DNA from: Phycisphaeraceae bacterium
GTDB lineage: Bacteria; Planctomycetota; Phycisphaerae; Phycisphaerales; UBA1924
Length of the DNA stretch: 64,000 nt
Direction: 5' to 3'
NCBI GenBank assembly: GCA_020639135.1
Contig: JACKHE010000003.1
Coordinates: 62,001 to 126,000, forward strand
The translations under genes were made by a program, and so were the position numbers. Shown here piece by piece: positions 53,478-61,663 of this stretch (within the stretch, counting starts at the first letter, position 1; each line of letters opens with the position of its first letter). A model generated the notes under the pieces. The model searched no databases. It was given only the letters and a program-made list of their open reading frames with translations, and was not told the DNA's origin.

Positions 53478-54308
53478 ATGGAGACGAGCGACCATCTCGA
53501 CCTGAAGCGCCTGGCCGTGGCGTACCTGCGCGCGATCGGCTGCGTCGCGGTGGGGGTCGAGGTGCGGAGCCCCATCTCGACGTTCCTCTTCGACGCGGCG
53601 GGCTGGCGGGATTCCGTGCGTGTCCCCAGGCGGCGCAACGACGGGTCGTGGGGGATGGGACACAGGCGCATCGACCCGGAATCCATCGTCATCGAGTGCA
53701 AGCAGTCGAGGTCGGACTTCCTCAAGGACAGCCGGGACCGCCGGCGCCTCGTCGCCGAGCGCGCCAGGCTCGACCTGCGCCGCCAACGCCTGGAGGAGCG
53801 CGTCATCAAGCCCAATGAGCCCCACCTGCGGGCGCCGGATGCGACGCTCTACGGCGCCGAGGATTCCAACGACGCGTGGGACTTCTCGCGCACGCGCTGC
53901 GTCGAGCACCGGGACATCGTCGCGGAGCTCCGGCGGATCGAGCGGCTGCTCAGCGACGGGACGAAGTTCGGCGACATCGCGCGCTGGGCGCTGGCCGACC
54001 GGCTGTACCTGTGCGCGCCGTCCGGGCTGGTCCGCAGGCACGAGGTCCCGCCGGGGTGGGGCCTGATCGAGTGCCGGAGGTCGAAGCTCCGACGAGCCGC
54101 CGCCGACCCCGAGGCGGCGCTGGCGGAAGATCTCGTTGTCCGGGTCGAGGCCGATCGGCAGCCGTGCGATCCTGATCGCCGCGTTCGATTGCTGCGGAAC
54201 ATCGCCAGTTCGACGACGCGGGCGTGGCTCCGGAGCGACGGGGCGTACGCCGATGCGACACCGATCGATGCGAACACAATACAAACAACAGATCCCAGCC
54301 CGACGTGA
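53478..54308 (+). CDS. PD-(D/E)xK nuclease-fold protein (MmcB-like)
   Basis: The 276-residue protein has the core of the restriction-endonuclease fold: an Asp-bearing strand (RIDPESIVIECKQSRSDF, with E-x-K in IECK) preceded by a helix, as in MmcB-like or Holliday-resolvase-like proteins. The Arg-rich middle (RDRRRLVAERARLDLRRQRLEERV) may bind DNA. It is divergent from the HEAT lipoprotein, 95 bases apart. DNA repair is a plausible role, but no functional partner is adjacent; the next gene downstream is feoA after a separate promoter. Confidence 0.6.
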   Translation: METSDHLDLKRLAVAYLRAIGCVAVGVEVRSPISTFLFDAAGWRDSVRVPRRRNDGSWGMGHRRIDPESIVIECKQSRSDFLKDSRDRRRLVAERARLDLRRQRLEERVIKPNEPHLRAPDATLYGAEDSNDAWDFSRTRCVEHRDIVAELRRIERLLSDGTKFGDIARWALADRLYLCAPSGLVRRHEVPPGWGLIECRRSKLRRAAADPEAALAEDLVVRVEADRQPCDPDRRVRLLRNIASSTTRAWLRSDGAYADATPIDANTIQTTDPSPT

Positions 54309-54337
54309 TTGCGAATCATTCTCAGTGAAACTAGACT
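54309..54337 (+). promoter_or_regulatory. feoAB promoter with Fur box
   Basis: TGCGAATCATTCTCA (54310-54324) matches the 7-1-7 Fur consensus TGATAATnATTATCA at 11 of 14 positions and is nearly palindromic. It overlaps a sigma-70-like promoter: TTGCGA at 54309-54314, a 17-base spacer and TAGACT at 54332-54337. The feoA start is about 77 bases downstream. Fur binding here would shut off iron uptake when iron is plentiful. Confidence 0.65.
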
Positions 54338-54413
54338 TCAAGGTCCTTGAGATGCCGATCCAGAACTGCAGGGACGGATATCGCCCCCGGCCTCTCACCC
54401 GACGGAACCACGA

Positions 54414-54680
54414 TTGATCGCAACCAACCCGGACATCTCGACCCGCCGCATCGTGCCGCTGACGCAGCTCAAGCGCGGCGAGCGCGGCGTGATCTCCGAG
54501 ACGCGCACGGACGACGATTCCCGAGCGCTGCTCGGCGCGATGGGTCTGCGCGTGAGCGAGCCGATCCGCCTGTGCCGCCACGGCGAGCCGTGCATCGTGC
54601 TGACCGGGGCGTGCGAGACGTGCCGGATCGGCCTGACGCGCAAGCTCGCCGACTGCGTGTACGTCGAGGTCGGCGGGTAA
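54414..54680 (+). CDS. feoA: FeoA-family protein
   Basis: The 88-residue protein has the SH3-like FeoA domain (LKRGERGVISETRTDDDSR, then GLRVSEPIRLCRHGEP and a closing VYVEVGG strand). FeoA supports FeoB-mediated Fe(II) uptake at the inner membrane. No ATG is available at a suitable place, so translation probably starts at TTG 54414 or at a GTG within IVPLTQ. A cysteine pair, CETCR, near residue 68 is unusual for the family. feoB follows 42 bases later. Confidence 0.88.
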   Translation: MIATNPDISTRRIVPLTQLKRGERGVISETRTDDDSRALLGAMGLRVSEPIRLCRHGEPCIVLTGACETCRIGLTRKLADCVYVEVGG

Positions 54681-54722
54681 GCGCCGCGGCGCGGGGCCCC
54701 GTCCCGGCGCCGCCATGCCGAC

Positions 54723-56741
54723 ATGAGCGACGCACCACCGGCGAGCACGACCACCTCAGCAACCAATGAGCGGCGTCAGGCCCCGTGCGCACCGGGGGAG
54801 CCGCGGCGCATCGTGCTGCTGGGCAACCCCAACACCGGCAAGACGACACTCTTCAACCGCCTCTGCGGGCTGCGTCACAAGACGGCGAACTTTCCCGGGA
54901 CGACGCTCGAATCACGCCTCGGCGTGGTGCGAGCGGGATCCGGCGAGATCCGTCTCGACGACCTGCCCGGCGTGTACTCGATCGAGCTTGACCAGCACGA
55001 GGCGCGGGTGTGCCGGCTGGCGCTCGAGGGATCGCTGGCGCTCGGCGGCGAGTCGGTGCGCGCGCCGGACGCGGTGTGCGTGGTGCTCGACGCGACGAGC
55101 CTGCCGCGGAACCTGCGGATGCTGGGCGAGGCGCTGCGCCGGCGCCTGCCGATGATCGTCGCGGTGAACATGATCGACATCGCCAGGCGGCGCGGGATCG
55201 TCATCAACACCGCGGCGCTGGAGCGGGAGCTGGGCTGCCCCGTCGTTCCGGTCTCGGGGCGGACGGGCGAGGGCGTCGAGGCGCTCGTCGCGGCGCTGGA
55301 GCGACCCAGGCTCGCCACGACGACGCCCCCGGGCGACCCGACCGGCGAGCGCGACTGGGTCGAACGCCTGGCGCAGATCGCCGAGGCCGACACGACGCCG
55401 AGCGCCGACACCTTCACCGAGCGGCTCGACCTGGCGTTCACGCACCCGGTCGTCGGGCTGGCGGTCTTTGCGCTGGTGATGACCGGCGTCTTCTGGGCGC
55501 TGTTCCGTCTGGCGACGATCCCGATGGACCTGATCGATTCCCTGTTCACGTCGCTGGGCGGCTTTGTCGCGTCGGCGCTGCCGGACGGGTTGATCGCGAG
55601 CATGCTCGTTGACGGCGTGATCCCGGGGGTCGGTGGCGTGGCGGTGTTCCTGCCGCAGATCTGCCTGCTGTTCTTCCTCTTCTCGCTGCTGGAGGACACG
55701 GGGTACCTGGCGCGGGCGTCGTTCGTCGCCGACCGCGTGCTGCGGCCCTTCGGGCTGCCGGGTCACGCGTTCATCCCGCTGCTGTCGAGCCACGCGTGCG
55801 CGCTGCCCGGGATCATGGCCGCGAGAGCGATCCCCGACCGTCGCGAGCGTCTGGCGACGATCCTCGTGGCGCCCTTCATGACGTGCAGCGCCCGCCTGCC
55901 GGTGTACGTGCTGCTGACGTCGCTGCTGTTCAAGGATTCGCCGGCGATGGCGGCGCTCGCGTTCACCGGCTGCTACGCGCTGGGCGCCTGCGCCGGAGTG
56001 GTCAGCGCGCTGATCTTCCGCAGGACCATCCTCCGCGGCGAGGGGCGGCCCATGGCGCTGGAGCTGCCCTCGTACAAGCGGCCCTCGGTCCGCGATGCGC
56101 TGATGAACGCCTGGGACCGGGGGCTGGTCTTCGCCAGGAACGCCGGGAGCGTGATCCTCTCGATCTCGATCGTGCTGTGGTGGCTGGCGGCGTACCCCGT
56201 CGCGCCGCCGACGCCGGAATCCGCCGCGCTGCGCGAGCAGGCGGCGGCGCTGGTTCATTCGCAGCCGGCCGAGGCCGGGGCGCTGATCACCCGGGCGGAT
56301 TCGAACGAGGCGCAGCATCGGCTGGAGTCCAGTTTCGCCGGGATGCTGGGGCGCGCCGTCGAGCCCGCGCTGGCGCCCATCGGGTACGACTGGCGCATCT
56401 CGATCGGCGTGCTCTCGAGCTTCGCGGCCCGGGAGGTCTTCGTCTCGACGATGGCGGTCGTGCTGACCGGCCACGAGGACGCCGACAGCGAGGGCGTGCT
56501 GGGTCGCATCCGCCAGGCGAAGCGCGACGACGGCGTGACCCCGGTCCTGACGCGCGCCACGGCGTGGTCGCTGCTCGTCTTCTTCGTGCTGGCGATGCAG
56601 TGCCTGCCGACCCTGGTGGTGACCGCGCGCGAGGCCGGCGGGTGGAAGTGGGCGGCGCTGCAGTTCGCGTGGATGACCGGTGTGGCCTACGCCGCGGCCC
56701 TGACGACCTTCACGATCTGCAAAGCGATGGGGATCGCGTGA
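54723..56741 (+). CDS. feoB: Ferrous iron transporter FeoB
   Basis: The 672-residue inner-membrane transporter takes up Fe(II). The N-terminal G domain has G1 GNPNTGKTT (near 34), G3 DLPG and G4 NMID. The membrane part has about eight helices with the Gate motifs, the first around FLPQICLLFFLFSLLEDTGYLARA and the second around SFAAREVFVSTMAVVLTG. It is about 100 residues shorter than E. coli FeoB, mostly in the GDI and periplasmic loops. feoA lies just upstream and a small transmembrane protein gene overlaps its stop by one base. The operon appears Fur-controlled. Confidence 0.95.
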   Translation: MSDAPPASTTTSATNERRQAPCAPGEPRRIVLLGNPNTGKTTLFNRLCGLRHKTANFPGTTLESRLGVVRAGSGEIRLDDLPGVYSIELDQHEARVCRLALEGSLALGGESVRAPDAVCVVLDATSLPRNLRMLGEALRRRLPMIVAVNMIDIARRRGIVINTAALERELGCPVVPVSGRTGEGVEALVAALERPRLATTTPPGDPTGERDWVERLAQIAEADTTPSADTFTERLDLAFTHPVVGLAVFALVMTGVFWALFRLATIPMDLIDSLFTSLGGFVASALPDGLIASMLVDGVIPGVGGVAVFLPQICLLFFLFSLLEDTGYLARASFVADRVLRPFGLPGHAFIPLLSSHACALPGIMAARAIPDRRERLATILVAPFMTCSARLPVYVLLTSLLFKDSPAMAALAFTGCYALGACAGVVSALIFRRTILRGEGRPMALELPSYKRPSVRDALMNAWDRGLVFARNAGSVILSISIVLWWLAAYPVAPPTPESAALREQAAALVHSQPAEAGALITRADSNEAQHRLESSFAGMLGRAVEPALAPIGYDWRISIGVLSSFAAREVFVSTMAVVLTGHEDADSEGVLGRIRQAKRDDGVTPVLTRATAWSLLVFFVLAMQCLPTLVVTAREAGGWKWAALQFAWMTGVAYAAALTTFTICKAMGIA

Positions 56742-56944
56742 TGCCGAACCTGACCGATACACCCCCGGCGCCCGGCGCCTCGTTCCCGGTGGACGACTGG
56801 CAGTTCTGGGTCGTGACGCTGGTGTTCCTGCTCGCGGTCGCGTGGCTGTGCTGGAACGTGCTGCCGCTGAAGCAGATTGTCCGGCGGGGCAAGGCGGCGC
56901 CCAAGCGCGCACAGCTGACGATCGAGGGCCGCAAGCCGTCGTGA
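56741..56944 (+). CDS. Small single-pass membrane protein of the feo operon
   Basis: This 67-residue product has one transmembrane helix (FWVVTLVFLLAVAWLCWNVLPL) and a short basic C-terminal tail. Its ATG overlaps the feoB stop codon by one base (TGATG), so translation is coupled. It is not a FeoC (no winged helix, no cysteine cluster) but sits in the place of the small FeoB-associated proteins of other bacteria. A terminator follows at once, which closes the operon. Confidence 0.65.
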   Translation: MPNLTDTPPAPGASFPVDDWQFWVVTLVFLLAVAWLCWNVLPLKQIVRRGKAAPKRAQLTIEGRKPS

Positions 56945-56951
56945 ATATGAA

Positions 56952-56984
56952 GAACCCCGCCGGCGGCGGGCCGCGGCGGGGTTC
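56952..56984. terminator. Hairpin between convergent feo operon and PepSY-like gene
   Basis: GAACCCCGCC (56952-56961) pairs perfectly with GGCGGGGTTC (56975-56984) around a 13-base GC-rich loop. It has no clear T-run on the plus strand. It lies 8 bases after the small feo protein stop and 40 bases before the convergent gene end. Confidence 0.6.
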
Positions 56985-57023
56985 GGGGGGTGATGTTCTC
57001 AGCGTGTTTGCGGCTGATCCGGA

Positions 57024-57872
57024 TCAGTCGTCGTCCTGCTCGCCGTCGCCGTCACCGTCGTCGTCGGCTTCGTCGTCGTCATCGTCGCCGTGGCGGGCGC
57101 CGAACACCGGCTCGCCCGAGGCGTCGAGTGCGATCTCGTGCGTCCTGCCGTCGAGCGTGTACTCGATCTCGTACACGATCACCTGCGCGATGTTCACGTC
57201 GCCGATCACCGCGCCCGGGACCTCCTCGTGGAGCTCCGCGAGGATCAGCGCCGGGAGGGCGCCCTCGGCGATCTCGTGATCGACCGCCAGGACATCGCCC
57301 AGCGCCGTCATGCGGACGCTTGACTCGCCCTTGTCGTCGGTGAAGTCGATCTCGTAAACGACATCGTCGGCCTCGTCCGCGTCGTCGGCCTCGCCCTGGT
57401 CGCCGCTCTCGTCGCCCTCGGTGATGCGCTCGACCTTCAGGACGTGGTCGGGCGTTGTGAACCCCTGGAGAGCGTCGCGGACGGCGCCGGGCGCCTGGTC
57501 GAGTGTGATGACCTCGACGATGCCCTCGTCGTCTTCCACGCCCTCGCCGTCGTCGTCGGCGTTGTCGTCATCCGCGTCGCCGCCCTCGGCGCGGAGGAAC
57601 CGGCCGTCGGCGGCAAAGATGAGATCGACTGTTGTGCCGTCGGGGTTCTTCGCCTCGATCTCGATGATCGCCCGGCCGTGCTCGGTGTCGCGCTCGATCT
57701 CGACAATCGTGGCGCCGGCGAGGCGGTTGGTGAGCTCGGCCCGGATCGCCGGCGGGAGTTCATCGAGGCTGACCGAGCTGCCCGCGGCCTCGGCGGCGCG
57801 GAAGCCGACGAGCGTGAGCGTGGTCAGGGCGAGGACGGTGCAGGTCAGGATGAAGGGTTTGCGTTGTGTCAT
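57024..57872 (-). CDS. Secreted acidic PepSY-like protein
   Basis: The 282-residue product has a signal peptide (TCTVLALTTLTLVGFRAAEAA) and two or three repeats of a PepSY/DUF2874-like alpha/beta unit (DELPPAIRAELTNRLAGATIVEIER, DQAPGAVRDALQGFTTPDHVLKVER, LPALILAELHEEVPGAVIGDV). Long Asp/Glu runs separate them and form a C-terminal tail of nearly pure Asp, Glu and Gly. Such acidity suggests binding of metal or calcium ions. CGGAG precedes the ATG at 57872. Its proximity to feoAB is suggestive of a metal link but does not prove one. Confidence 0.7.
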   Translation of the reverse strand: MTQRKPFILTCTVLALTTLTLVGFRAAEAAGSSVSLDELPPAIRAELTNRLAGATIVEIERDTEHGRAIIEIEAKNPDGTTVDLIFAADGRFLRAEGGDADDDNADDDGEGVEDDEGIVEVITLDQAPGAVRDALQGFTTPDHVLKVERITEGDESGDQGEADDADEADDVVYEIDFTDDKGESSVRMTALGDVLAVDHEIAEGALPALILAELHEEVPGAVIGDVNIAQVIVYEIEYTLDGRTHEIALDASGEPVFGARHGDDDDDEADDDGDGDGEQDDD

Positions 57873-58049
57873 GTCGGTGGCTCCGGTGGTCTGGGTCGGG
57901 TCCCGGGATCGTTCGATGGGTGATCCTCCGTGATCCGACGGGATCACTATCCGCCCCGGCGGGTCCGGATTCATGACCTGGCGGTGACCGGGTGGATTCT
58001 TTCAGGGACGGCCCCGTTCCAGGCCGGAAATCGAGGCTGACCCATGAAA

Positions 58050-58079
58050 AGACCCCGAACCTGGCGGGGTTCGGGGTCT
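58050..58079 (-). terminator. Terminator of tRNA-Arg
   Basis: A perfect 12-bp stem (AGACCCCGAACC at 58050-58061 and its complement at 58068-58079) with a 6-base loop is followed on the minus strand by TTTTCATG. It begins 4 bases after the 3' end of tRNA-Arg. Confidence 0.8.
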
Positions 58080-58083
58080 GGGA

Positions 58084-58157
58084 TACGCGCGGAGGGAGTC
58101 GAACCCCCAACCTCCTGATCCGTAGTCAGGTGCTCTATCCAATTGAGCTACGCGCGC
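58084..58157 (-). tRNA. tRNA-Arg (ACG)
   Basis: A 74-base cloverleaf reads on the minus strand: acceptor GCGCGCG pairing with CGCGCGT (first pair G-U), D arm GCTC/GAGC, anticodon stem CCTGA/TCAGG with loop CTACGGA, so the anticodon is ACG, and T arm GGGGG/CCCTC with loop TTCGACT. The wobble A is expected to be made inosine by TadA. CCA is not encoded. Confidence 0.95.
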
Positions 58158-58279
58158 GGCGTTTGGTCGAAGGCTAGCGTAGTCGGGCCCCGCGGGGCGG
58201 ACAAGCGACGATCAGACCCCGGTTTCGCTGTCCCGGGTGCGGGAACGGGGATCCGACGGGCTCCCGGTCGGACCCCGGC

Positions 58280-58307
58280 TTGACTCGCCGGGTGGGGGGG
58301 CGATACT
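58280..58307 (+). promoter_or_regulatory. Probable sigma-70 promoter of rpsT
   Basis: TTGACT (58280-58285) is separated by 16 bases from GATACT (58302-58307), close to the bacterial consensus. The rpsT ATG lies about 100 bases downstream at 58409. The leader is long enough for S20 autoregulation, but no specific structure was recognised. Confidence 0.5.
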
Positions 58308-58408
58308 TCCCAGCCCCTCCCGGCTGGTGGTCGGACGCGGGGGGCCTGTCCCAGTTTCTTCGCCCCGTCAGAATCGGGCGCCGACGCGCCCGGAGGACCG
58401 CTCTTCTC

Positions 58409-58681
58409 ATGGCCAACACCGCCTCCGCGAAAAAGCGCAACCGTCAGAACATCAAGAACCGCGCCCGGAACCGCTGGCGCCTGACGACCATGCGCACCGC
58501 CATCAAGGACCTGCAGGAGAAGATCCTCCACGGCTCCAACGACGAGACGGACACCGCCCTCCGCGAGACGTGCGCGATCATCGACAAGTCGGCGCAGAAA
58601 GGCGTGATCCACAAGAACGCCGCCGCCAGGACCAAGTCGCGCCTCTCCCAGCGCGTCAAGGCGAAGAAGGCCGGCGCCTGA
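58409..58681 (+). CDS. rpsT: 30S ribosomal protein S20
   Basis: The 90-residue basic protein binds 16S rRNA early in 30S assembly. It starts MANTASAKKRNRQNIKNRAR, then has the three-helix pattern of S20 and a C-terminal KNAAARTKSRLSQRVKAKKA. Length and charge are typical of the family (about 85-90). GGAGG lies upstream of the ATG at 58409. Confidence 0.95.
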   Translation: MANTASAKKRNRQNIKNRARNRWRLTTMRTAIKDLQEKILHGSNDETDTALRETCAIIDKSAQKGVIHKNAAARTKSRLSQRVKAKKAGA

Positions 58682-58735
58682 TCCCCGGCGGGCCCGGCGC
58701 GGTCCGCCCTCCCGATCAATCGATAAACTCCCCCG

Positions 58736-59536
58736 GTGTCCCGACGCCAAGCCCGTACTGACAGGCCGGCCAAGGCCGACGTGGCGCCGAGCCATGTGCG
58801 CGACAAGTTCGGGTACGCCTGGGCCTCGACGCGCCCCCTGCACATCCTGGTTTTTCTGCTGCCGCTGATCGTGGTGTACGAGATCGGATCGGTGCTGTTC
58901 ATGACCAACGCGCGGACGGGCGCGATGGAGTCGATCCGCGCCGAGCGGCTGCTGCGTGAGCTGTTCGAGTCCGCCGGGGTGGCGAGCCTGCACCTGCCGG
59001 CGCTGGTCATCGTCGCGGTGCTGCTGATCTGGCAGGTGATCTCGCGCGACAGGTGGCGGGTCCGCCTCTCGACGCTCGTGCTGATGGGGTTCGAGTCCCT
59101 GGCGTGGACGCTGCCCATCCTCGTGCTCAACAACGTCATCGGGGGCTCGCTCTTCGGCGGCGGCGCCGGCGCGGCTGCGGCGCTGGCCGGGGGCGTCGAT
59201 TTCTCCGGGATGTCCTGGCCCCAGAAGGTCACGGTCGCCATCGGTGCGGGGCTCTACGAGGAGCTGCTCTTCCGGATGGTGCTCATCGCCATGACGCACC
59301 TGATCGCGCACGACGTGCTGCGGATCCGCGACTACCCGGCGCGGATCATCGCCGTGATCATCTCTGCGGCGGCGTTCGCGCTCTATCACAAGCAAGCGGT
59401 CAGCGACCCGACGCTCTTCGCGTTTTATTTCATCGCCGGCGTGCTCTTCGGGTCCGTGTACCTGTGGCGGGGCTTCGGCATCGTCGTCGGCGCCCACGCG
59501 GTTTACGACCTGGTGGTCGCGTTTCTCCTGTCGTAA
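58736..59536 (+). CDS. CPBP-family intramembrane metalloprotease
   Basis: The 266-residue integral membrane protein has about seven helices and the three CPBP (Abi) motifs: EExxxR in GLYEELLFRMV, FxxxH in ALYHK, and a last-helix His in GAHAVYD. The family cleaves proteins inside the membrane, as in Rce1 prenyl-protein processing or bacteriocin immunity. GTG 58736 is the start. It begins 54 bases after rpsT, with no terminator seen between them. Substrate unknown. Confidence 0.88.
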   Translation: MSRRQARTDRPAKADVAPSHVRDKFGYAWASTRPLHILVFLLPLIVVYEIGSVLFMTNARTGAMESIRAERLLRELFESAGVASLHLPALVIVAVLLIWQVISRDRWRVRLSTLVLMGFESLAWTLPILVLNNVIGGSLFGGGAGAAAALAGGVDFSGMSWPQKVTVAIGAGLYEELLFRMVLIAMTHLIAHDVLRIRDYPARIIAVIISAAAFALYHKQAVSDPTLFAFYFIAGVLFGSVYLWRGFGIVVGAHAVYDLVVAFLLS

Positions 59537-59656
59537 TGCCAAGAGCAGCAGCGGCTTTCGTTTGATTCCCGAGATTCGTGGACAGGTTTCTCCACCCGGC
59601 CGATACACTGACGCCGAGCCGCGGTGGGCGGCGATCAAACCGAAGGAGACACCGGC

Positions 59657-60907
59657 ATGCGATCCCGCACCCGCGCTGTTAATTGCCTCGTCTGCGTACT
59701 CGCCCTGGCGCCCGCGTCGATGCTGCCGGCCGGCGAGCTGGATCCCCCGGCCGGCGCTGTCGCGCCGACGATGAAGGACCTGGACGACGTCTCGCCCCGG
59801 CGGATCCTCCGCAACGACTTCGACACGCTCACGCCGATCGTGATCGATGCGCCGGGCTCGTACTACCTCGGCGAGGACATCCTCGCGCTGCCGAGCCAGC
59901 ACGGCATCGAGATCCGCAACCGCGACGTGACGATCGACCTCAACGGCTTCCGCGTGCTGGGCAACACCGAGGTCGGCTCGCTCGATGGGATCGTCGCGAC
60001 CGTCGCTTCCTCGAACATCGTGATCAGGAACGGCTCGGTCATCGCCTTCACCGACGCGATCGACCTGGGCAGCGCCGTCGAGTGCCGGGTCGAGAACGTC
60101 TCCGTCGGGTTCCCGACCGCGCAGGGCATCCGCGCCGGGGCGCGTTCGGTCGTCGCGGATTGCCGGGTCACGAACCCCGGCTCCGCCGGGATCATCGTCG
60201 ATGACGAGGGGGTTGTCGAGCGCTGCCTGGTCTCCGAGTCCGGGCTGGCGGGATACTCCTCCAACGGCGCGGTGGTGTTCCGAGACTGCGTCTCGACTGG
60301 CGGCAACAGCCAGGGCTTCCTGCCGGCGCCGCTGTCGAGGCTCGAGCGCTGCACCGCGATCGAACCAGCCGCCGAGGGGTTCTTCCTGAGCTCCGACTCG
60401 GCCGCGATCGCCTGCGTCGCGCAGAGCGCCGGCGCGGAAGGGTTCCAGGTGGGGACGGACAACGTGCTGGAGTCGTGTGTCTCGGAGAACAGCAGCACGG
60501 ACGGTTTCTATGCGCAGTTCGGTCAGGCGCAGTTTCTGAGTTGCGTCGCGGTCGATTCCGCTGGCGTCGGGTTCAACGTCGGCGTGGACTGCGTCCTGAC
60601 AGACTGCCAGGCGCGCGAGAACACCGGCGAGGGGTTCCTTGGCGACAGCCGGACGCAGCTCATCGGGTGCGTCGCGACCGGCAACGGCCCGTCCGGCATC
60701 CGCCTCTTCGGCAACGACGGGCTCATCCGCGGCTGCACCGCCTGCAACAACACCGGGTTCGGGATCAACGTCGGCGGCACGGGCAACGGCGTCGTGGGCA
60801 ACGTCACGACCTCCAATGATGCGTACAACATCGCCCCGGGGAACCCCGCAGGCACGATCCACGGAACTCCCAGCAACGCCGGGCCCTGGGACAACCTCGA
60901 GCTCTGA
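59657..60907 (+). CDS. Secreted parallel beta-helix protein
   Basis: The 416-residue product has a signal peptide (LVCVLALAPASMLPAGE) and, from about residue 90 on, a regular series of beta-helix coils of about 22-24 residues, each with a cysteine or valine at a set spot (VECRVENVSVGFPTAQGI, VERCLVSESGLAGYSSN, LESCVSENSSTDGFYAQ, LIGCVATGNGPSGIRLF). GGAG precedes the ATG at 59657. The fold is of the pectate-lyase/NosD type, but no active-site pattern was recognised. It lacks the dockerin-like tail. Confidence 0.75.
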   Translation: MRSRTRAVNCLVCVLALAPASMLPAGELDPPAGAVAPTMKDLDDVSPRRILRNDFDTLTPIVIDAPGSYYLGEDILALPSQHGIEIRNRDVTIDLNGFRVLGNTEVGSLDGIVATVASSNIVIRNGSVIAFTDAIDLGSAVECRVENVSVGFPTAQGIRAGARSVVADCRVTNPGSAGIIVDDEGVVERCLVSESGLAGYSSNGAVVFRDCVSTGGNSQGFLPAPLSRLERCTAIEPAAEGFFLSSDSAAIACVAQSAGAEGFQVGTDNVLESCVSENSSTDGFYAQFGQAQFLSCVAVDSAGVGFNVGVDCVLTDCQARENTGEGFLGDSRTQLIGCVATGNGPSGIRLFGNDGLIRGCTACNNTGFGINVGGTGNGVVGNVTTSNDAYNIAPGNPAGTIHGTPSNAGPWDNLEL

Positions 60908-60972
60908 CAGGGGTCTGGGCCGGGCGGGTGGCGCTCGAGCGCCCGCCCCGGCGCCACGCTACGCTGGCGGCC

Positions 60973-61620
60973 ATGCTCGAACCGCACCCCGAGTACCCGA
61001 ACCTGTTCGTCCACACGCACCCCGCGATCCAGCACAAGATCACCAGGCTGCGCGATGAGCGCACGGACCGGCACGCCTTCCGATCGCTCACCCGGCGCAT
61101 CGCCTCGCTGATGGTGTACGAGGCGACGCGCGAGCTGCCCATCGAGCCCGTTGATGTGCGCACACCGCTGGAGGCGACGACCGGCGTGCGGCTGCGCGGC
61201 TCGATCACCATCGTCCCGATCCTCCGCGCGGGGCTGGGCATGTCCGAGGGCGTGCTGGACCTGCTCCCAGAGGCGCGAGTCGGCGTCATCGGGATGGCGC
61301 GCAACGAGGAGACCCTCGAGCCCGCCGAGTACCTCGCGAACCTGCCGAGGAACCTCGACGCGGGGCCCGTGCTTGTCCTCGATCCCATGCTCGCCACCGG
61401 GGGCAGCTCCAGCGCCGCGATGGCGTACCTCCGCAAGGCCGGCGCGGCGGACATGCGGTTCCTCTGCCTCGTCGCCGCCCCCGAGGGTGTCCGGCGGCTG
61501 CTCGCGGATCACCCGGGCGTTCCGATCCACGCGGCGGCGCTGGACGAGCGGCTCGACGAACGGGGCTACATCCGCCCGGGCCTCGGCGATGCGGGGGACC
61601 GGCTCTTCGGGACAGGCTGA
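60973..61620 (+). CDS. upp: Uracil phosphoribosyltransferase
   Basis: The 215-residue enzyme makes UMP from uracil and PRPP in pyrimidine salvage. The PRPP-binding loop is VLVLDPMLATGGSSSAAM, and the N-terminal half has HTHPAIQHKITRLRDE and the RAGLGM loop of the family. The ATG at 60973 gives a length near the usual 208; a GTG at 60928 would add 15 residues with no homology. The methyltransferase gene starts 43 bases later. Confidence 0.93.
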   Translation: MLEPHPEYPNLFVHTHPAIQHKITRLRDERTDRHAFRSLTRRIASLMVYEATRELPIEPVDVRTPLEATTGVRLRGSITIVPILRAGLGMSEGVLDLLPEARVGVIGMARNEETLEPAEYLANLPRNLDAGPVLVLDPMLATGGSSSAAMAYLRKAGAADMRFLCLVAAPEGVRRLLADHPGVPIHAAALDERLDERGYIRPGLGDAGDRLFGTG

Positions 61621-61663
61621 GGCTGGCGCGGGCGCGGCCGATGCGCTATCTTTGGGCCACACC

